Assembly: GCA_003242605.1 (NCBI GenBank) | Contig: QGUZ01000197.1 | Coordinates: forward strand, 1-9,081 | From: Actinomycetota bacterium | GTDB lineage: Bacteria; Actinomycetota; Actinomycetes; Streptosporangiales; Streptosporangiaceae | Direction: 5' to 3' | Length of the DNA: 9,081 nucleotides | Shown: one piece after another, positions 5,331 through 9,081 of the stretch | Position numbering within the stretch: position 1 is the first letter of the stretch | Layout: the number at the start of each line of letters is the position of its first letter | Made by a program: the position numbers and the translations under genes | Notes under the pieces: generated by a model | Told to the model about the DNA's origin: nothing | Seen by the model: only the letters and a program-made list of their open reading frames with translations | Database searches by the model: none

Positions 5331-6139
5331 AGATCGATCGGACCAAGCCGAGCGTGGCCCGGGTGTACGACTACATGATCGGCGGTAAGGACTACTTCGC
5401 CGCCGACCGCGCGGTCGCCGAGAAAATGCTGCGGGTCGCCCCCGACGCCCCCTGCAACGGCAAGGCGAACCGCGCCTTCCTGCGCCGGGCGGTGACACAT
5501 ATGGCGCAGGAGGCGGGAATTCGCCAGTTTCTCGACATCGGCTCGGGGCTGCCCACCGTCGAGAACGTGCACGAGGTGGCCCACGAGGTCGATCCGGCGA
5601 TCCGGGTGGTGTACGTGGACCATGATCCGATGGTCCTGACGCACGGGCGGGCGATGCTCGCGGACGACACGACGACCACGGTGATCCAGGCCGACCTCCG
5701 GGAGCCGGAGACCATCCTCGGCCATCCCGAGGTGCGCAGGTTCATCGACTTCCGCGAGCCGGTGGGGCTGCTGCTCGTCGCGGTCCTCCACCATCTCGCC
5801 GACGGGGAGGACCCGGCCGGTATCGCCGCGCGGTTCTACCGGGTGCTCGCCCCCGGCAGCCACGTCGCCATCTCGCACTTCTGCAACCCCGGCGACCGGC
5901 ATCCCGCCGCGTCCCGGCTCGCGGTGGACTCCGAGCGGGTGTTCACCGAGCACCTCGGCACCGGGCGGTTCCGCAGCCCGGAGGAGATCCGCGCGTTGTT
6001 CGGTGATCTGGAGCTGATCGAGCCGGGCCTGGTGCCGCCGCTCGAGTGGCGGCAGGACCCCGAGACGGCGGCCGGGATCCTGCCGCCCGACCGCGACCTC
6101 TACCACTGCCTCTACGCGGGCGTCGCGCGCAAGGTCTGA
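5321..6139 (+). CDS. SAM-dependent methyltransferase, DUF574/Methyltransf_19 family
   Basis: 272 residues from GTG 5321, placed 8 bases after GGGGGA (5307-5312). ATG 5327, two codons in, is a real alternative. The N-terminus KPSVARVYDYMIGGKDYFAADR (about 9-30) is the family signature. FLDIGSGLPT (70-79) is the SAM-binding glycine loop, VDHDPMVL (99-106) carries the acidic residue for the ribose, and QADLREP (123-129) is the adenine-side loop; LLVAVLHHL (151-159) is motif IV. The family (PF04672) is greatly expanded in actinomycetes, often beside DUF397 and helix-turn-helix genes, and its substrates are mostly unknown. Here it stands alone behind a long leader region. It is cytoplasmic. Length is normal and no motif is missing. 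Confidence 0.92.
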   Translation: MLMKIDRTKPSVARVYDYMIGGKDYFAADRAVAEKMLRVAPDAPCNGKANRAFLRRAVTHMAQEAGIRQFLDIGSGLPTVENVHEVAHEVDPAIRVVYVDHDPMVLTHGRAMLADDTTTTVIQADLREPETILGHPEVRRFIDFREPVGLLLVAVLHHLADGEDPAGIAARFYRVLAPGSHVAISHFCNPGDRHPAASRLAVDSERVFTEHLGTGRFRSPEEIRALFGDLELIEPGLVPPLEWRQDPETAAGILPPDRDLYHCLYAGVARKV

Positions 6140-6372
6140 GCCCGCCGCACGACGGGGTCACGTGGTGCCGCTCCCGCGGGGCGTTCCCGTGCCCGCGCGG
6201 CGCACGCCCTCGGGCACCGCGCCGCCGTGCTCAGGTGCCCGGCACCGCGCCATCCGCCCGGGGACCGGCGTCCGGCGCAGGCCATCCGGCCTGTCCCGCG
6301 GTGGCGCCGGCCGCCCGGGCCGGCCGCGGCCCGGTCACCAGGACCGCCGCGGGACGTGCCGCCCCGAGGTGC
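6140..6372. terminator. Hairpin-rich convergent intergenic region, probable two-way terminator
   Basis: Lies between two converging genes. It contains GGTGC/GCACC (6234-6246), CAGGCC-ATCC-GGCCTG (6278-6293) and GCCGGCC-GCCCG-GGCCGGC (6306-6324). The last two are stable stems that could stop transcription from either side. An open frame at 6162-6392 is low-complexity Pro/Arg/Gly and is not a gene. I see nothing else in it. Confidence 0.5.
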
Positions 6373-7401
6373 TCAGCGGCCGCCGCCGGTGACCGTGCTC
6401 TGCACCTCGCCCACCGGCACGTCGAGCACGGCCGAGGCGCGGACCGGCGCGTAGCGGATGGGGCCGACCGGCCGGGTGGCGGTGACGGTCACCTCCCACA
6501 GCGTGCTCACCGTGAGCCGGTACACCCCGCGCGGGCGGTCGGCCGAGGCGCGCAGGTAGCGGACGCCGCAGGTGAATCGGCCGTTCCTGGTGTAGGGCCG
6601 GCCCGCGGAGCCGCACGTCTCACGCACCTCGGCGCGGTCGGCGGTGGTGCCGGGGTCGATGTCGATCCGGGTCCGGGTGGCGGTCACCGTCGCGCTCATC
6701 ACGCCGGGCAGGGTCGCGGTCACCGAGCGGGTGGCCGCGCCGGGGTCGGCCAGCCACACCCAGGTGGGCAGGTTGACGTAGCTGCGCTCCCGCGGGCTGA
6801 GCCGTACCCGGGGCTCGGGCACGGTGAGCGCGGCGCGGGCGACGTCGACGAGCTCGCGGATCGTGACCCCGCCCTCCGGGACGGTGCCGTTCGGCACGAA
6901 GAGGAAGGGGTAGAGCTTCGACCGGCAGGCGAGGGCGTCCGGGTCGAGGTGGTTGTAGGCGGGCTGCCACCACATGCCGTCCTGCCCGATGCGCTCACGG
7001 AACTGGTCGAGGAAGCGCTGCCACTTCTCCTCGGTGGCGCCCGGGGTGTGGTGGAACCAGTAGTGGCGCAGGCTCTCCTGGGTCTTGAGCATCTCCTCGG
7101 GCGTCTTCGACGGCTCGTACCAGCAGGGGCGGCGCAGCCGGTAGCCGTCGCTCCGGCCGCGGCGCAGGCCGTCGCCGGACAGCCGGATCCGGGAGTTGGT
7201 GAGCCGCACGCCGACGGTGCGGCCGCGCTGGAACCCCTCCCCCGCCACGCCCGGCGGCCTACGGCCGGGGGCGGCGGCCCCGGTGGCGGCCGGGTCGGGG
7301 GCGGCGGCGTGCGCGGGGCCCGGCGGCGCGAGCACGGCCGGCAGCGGGATCAGGGCGGCGGCGGCCGCGAGCGCGGCGCGCCGCAGCGGGTTCGCTCTCA
7401 T
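6373..7401 (-). CDS. Secreted protein of an uncharacterised actinobacterial family, 342 aa
   Basis: ATG 7401 is chosen over ATG 7410 because GAAGGG lies about 9 bases ahead and the ATG overlaps the upstream stop (ATGA). Residues 1-32 are a signal peptide: Arg-rich start, Ala/Leu core, then PGPAHA with cleavage likely after Ala32. A low-complexity stretch follows (33-55). The folded part has PCWYEPSKT (92-100), DGMWWQPAYN (141-150), LPTWVWLADP (211-220), LPGVMSATVTAT (231-242), IDIDPGTTADRAEV (246-259) and the ending VLDVPVGEVQSTV. Four cysteines (93, 159, 263, 278) could form two disulfides. I recognise the family from actinomycetes, where it is sometimes labelled enoyl reductase or ATP/GTP-binding protein without visible support; I see no Rossmann or P-loop motif. 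It acts outside the membrane; role unknown. Confidence 0.85.
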   Translation of the reverse strand: MRANPLRRAALAAAAALIPLPAVLAPPGPAHAAAPDPAATGAAAPGRRPPGVAGEGFQRGRTVGVRLTNSRIRLSGDGLRRGRSDGYRLRRPCWYEPSKTPEEMLKTQESLRHYWFHHTPGATEEKWQRFLDQFRERIGQDGMWWQPAYNHLDPDALACRSKLYPFLFVPNGTVPEGGVTIRELVDVARAALTVPEPRVRLSPRERSYVNLPTWVWLADPGAATRSVTATLPGVMSATVTATRTRIDIDPGTTADRAEVRETCGSAGRPYTRNGRFTCGVRYLRASADRPRGVYRLTVSTLWEVTVTATRPVGPIRYAPVRASAVLDVPVGEVQSTVTGGGR

Positions 7402-8144
7402 CGCAGGCATCCCTTCGCGCGCTCGTCGGGCTGCTCGGCGTAGTGGAGCACGGTGACCCGCCAGACGCCGTCCGCGCCGCGCCGTACCCCGGCGGCCTGG
7501 AAGTGCACGGCCTTCCCGGGCTTGGTCCAGTCGGGCTGGTCGGCGAGGGCGCGGCCGGTCGCGGCGTCGGTCACCCGGACCCCGGACCGGTCGACGCACG
7601 CGTCCACCTCGGCGCCGGTGCCCTGCACCGTGGCGACCCGCAGGCCGTAGAGGCGGACCGTGCCCTTGGCGGCCAGGGCGTCGTCGGCGTACGCCCGCAC
7701 CCAGCGGTAGCCGTGGTAGCGCGCGGGCTCCTCGAGGGTCTGCAGGTAGGACCGGTCCTTGCCGCTTGTCGCGATCGCGCCCCAGATCTTCGTGACGTAG
7801 TCGCGGTACGCCCGCACCATGGCCGCGTGCTCGGCGGACAGGCCGCCGGGCCACTCGACGACCACCTCCATGCCGGGGGCGGAGCGCACCCGTTCGACCC
7901 GCGGCCCGGCGGGGGCCTCCGCCGAGGCGGGCGCGGACGCCTCCGCGGCCGCGGGGGCCGAGGCGCGCGGCGCGGAGCCGTCGCCGGGGGCGAACGTCTC
8001 CTCCTCGCCCGCCGCGCAGCCGGCGGCGAGCAGCGCCGCGGCCGCGGCGAGGGCCGGCCACCGCGGGCGGGCACGGCCCGGGCGGGTACGGTCTGACGGG
8101 CCGCCGGGGCGCGGGGGGCGGCCTCCCTCGGTTCGGCGGAGCAC
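7398..8144 (-). CDS. Putative lipoprotein, 248 aa
   Basis: GTG 8144 follows AAAGGGG at 7 bases, which sets the start. A long basic N-region with many Arg and Pro precedes ALAAAAALLAAGC (31-43); LAAGC is a lipobox, so Cys43 should be lipidated and the protein held on the outer face of the membrane. An Ala/Pro/Glu-rich tether (44-82) leads to a domain of about 160 residues: AEHAAMVRAYRDYVTKIWGAI (104-124), YHGYRWVRAY (143-152), then beta strands with TVRLYGLRVATVQGT and DACVDRSGVRVTDAATGRAL. Cys183 and Cys246 may pair. The helix-then-strand order suggests an NTF2-like fold, which is inference. It lies 30 bases behind the BTAD regulator and overlaps the secreted protein gene, so all three are likely co-expressed. 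Confidence 0.82.
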   Translation of the reverse strand: MLRRTEGGRPPRPGGPSDRTRPGRARPRWPALAAAAALLAAGCAAGEEETFAPGDGSAPRASAPAAAEASAPASAEAPAGPRVERVRSAPGMEVVVEWPGGLSAEHAAMVRAYRDYVTKIWGAIATSGKDRSYLQTLEEPARYHGYRWVRAYADDALAAKGTVRLYGLRVATVQGTGAEVDACVDRSGVRVTDAATGRALADQPDWTKPGKAVHFQAAGVRRGADGVWRVTVLHYAEQPDERAKGCLR

Positions 8145-8174
8145 TGCGGTACCCCTTTCTGTCGTGCCGGTTCG

Positions 8175-9081
8175 TCACGCCGACGGCATCGAGTGCAGCC
8201 GCCAGGCGGGCAGCAGCTCGTCGATGAGCGCCTCGGTCTCCGGGGCCATGCCGACCCCGTACGGGTGCGAGGCGGCCCGCCGGTGGAGGCCGTCGACCAC
8301 GGCCCGCAGCCGGGCCGTGTCGCCGGTGGCGTGCACGGCGCGCAGCAGCGCGCGCCACAGGTTCTCGTCGTCGGTGGCGAGCAGCAGCCCGGCCCGCACC
8401 GCGCGGACCGCGGCCTCCGGGTCGCCCTGCGCCAGCCGGATCTCGCACAGCCGCAGCGCCGCGTCCGCGACGGCCGCGGTCACGTCGTACTCGAGGTCGT
8501 CGGCGGCGAGCCAGGCGTACCGGCCCTCCGGGCGGTCGGCGAGCAGCGGGCCGCGCACCAGGTCGAGCGCCTGCTCCAGCAGCGCGGCCTGGTCGGGGCC
8601 GTCGCCGCGGGCGCGCCGGGTGAGCGCGACGAACATCTGCCAGTCGGTCTGCACCTCCGGGCCGAGGCGGAGCCGGCCGGAGGCGTCGGTGTACAGGTGC
8701 GGGCGGCCGGTGGTGTCGGTGCCGAGCCAGCGGGCGACCCGCGCGAACGTGGCGTCCCGCACCGCCTGCTGCACCCCGCGCGGCCAGAGGATGCCGCCGA
8801 GCACCACCGGGTGCACGCCGCCCGGGTGGGTGGCGAGGTAGACGAGCATCTCGTGCACGAGGCCGGCGCGGCCCTCCTCGAGCGGCCGCGCCGGGACGAT
8901 CTCGATCGGCCCGAGGATGCGCACCTCGATCGAGGCCGGCCCGGCGGGCGGCGGCACGTTCGACGCCGGGATCGGCTCGCCCCGCTCCCGCCGTGCCGTA
9001 CGGGACAGGTCGACGACCGCGTCGTAGTGGCGGCGGGGGGACAGCCGGGCGGCGGCCCCCCGGCCCGGGGGCGCGGAGCGG
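8175..9081 (-). CDS. BTAD-family (SARP-like) regulator, C-terminal part
   Basis: The gene runs off the right edge. The frame is open from 9080 down to the TGA at 8175-8177, 301 residues; a GTG at 8957 exists but the frame reads on upstream without a stop, so I treat the gene as incomplete. After a basic linker (HYDAVVDLSRTARRERGEP) comes a winged-helix-like region (about 8723-8930: IEVRILGPIEIV, MLVYLATHPGGVHPVVLGGILWP), then a bacterial transcriptional activator domain (about 8274-8645: DWQMFVALTRRA, ALDLVRGPLLADRPEGRYAWL, then TPR-like helices). In actinomycetes this C-terminus is often fused to LysM and membrane segments. Whether that holds here cannot be seen. A gene order with two exported proteins downstream fits a cell-envelope role, by inference. 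The recognition helix is degenerate. Confidence 0.85.
   Translation of the reverse strand, partial: RSAPPGRGAAARLSPRRHYDAVVDLSRTARRERGEPIPASNVPPPAGPASIEVRILGPIEIVPARPLEEGRAGLVHEMLVYLATHPGGVHPVVLGGILWPRGVQQAVRDATFARVARWLGTDTTGRPHLYTDASGRLRLGPEVQTDWQMFVALTRRARGDGPDQAALLEQALDLVRGPLLADRPEGRYAWLAADDLEYDVTAAVADAALRLCEIRLAQGDPEAAVRAVRAGLLLATDDENLWRALLRAVHATGDTARLRAVVDGLHRRAASHPYGVGMAPETEALIDELLPAWRLHSMPSA

Noticed and set aside
5189..6106. 305-codon minus-strand open frame opposite the methyltransferase
   Set aside because: No recognisable motifs; the plus strand has full DUF574 motifs.
6162..6392. 76-codon plus-strand open frame between the convergent genes
   Set aside because: Low-complexity Pro/Arg/Gly composition, overlaps terminator hairpins and the end of the minus-strand gene.
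7819..8841. 340-codon plus-strand open frame opposite the lipoprotein and BTAD genes
   Set aside because: Ser/Ala/Arg-biased shadow; the minus strand has a lipobox, ribosome sites and BTAD similarity.

Overview
The window reads as chromosomal DNA from a very GC-rich actinomycete. Third codon positions are overwhelmingly G or C, GTG starts are common, and several genes overlap by four bases. The gene types also fit: acyl-CoA carboxylase epsilon subunit, Ada-AlkA fusion, DUF574-type methyltransferase, and BTAD regulator. A filamentous actinomycete of the Streptosporangiales type is my best guess, but that is inference. I see no transposon, integrase, CRISPR array, tRNA or rRNA.

Left part, plus strand. 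The window opens in the last 74 codons of an acyl-CoA carboxylase beta subunit (1-227). After a 170-base gap with a good promoter and repeat-rich control DNA comes the small epsilon subunit gene accE (398-619), the accessory part of the same biotin-dependent carboxylase. Next is an NYN-domain (PIN-like) putative ribonuclease (722-1651), which overlaps a GNAT acetyltransferase gene (1648-2217) by four bases.

Middle, plus strand. A two-gene alkylation-repair unit follows. An AdaA-AlkA fusion (2334-3791) joins a methyl-phosphotriester sensor and AraC-type DNA-binding domain to a 3-methyladenine DNA glycosylase. It overlaps ogt (3788-4288), an O6-alkylguanine-DNA methyltransferase. Together they cover the jobs that E. 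coli divides among Ada, AlkA and Ogt. Next come a small protein (4474-4974) of a family I associate with ECF sigma/CHAT loci, preceded by two near-identical 12-bp palindromes, then a 346-base AT-richer non-coding stretch, then a DUF574/Methyltransf_19 SAM-dependent methyltransferase (5321-6139) with a possible 20-codon leader ORF overlapping its start.

Right part, minus strand, convergent with the methyltransferase. A hairpin-rich gap (6140-6372) separates the two transcription units. Read in transcription order, the minus-strand unit is the C-terminal part of a BTAD-family regulator running off the right edge (8175 to beyond 9081), a lipoprotein (7398-8144) and a secreted Cys-containing protein (6373-7401). 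The spacing is 30 bases and then a 4-base overlap, so this looks like one operon linking a regulator to two exported proteins of unknown function. It is the least understood unit in the window. The strongest regulatory oddities are the repeats upstream of accE and the twin palindromes before the 4474 gene.
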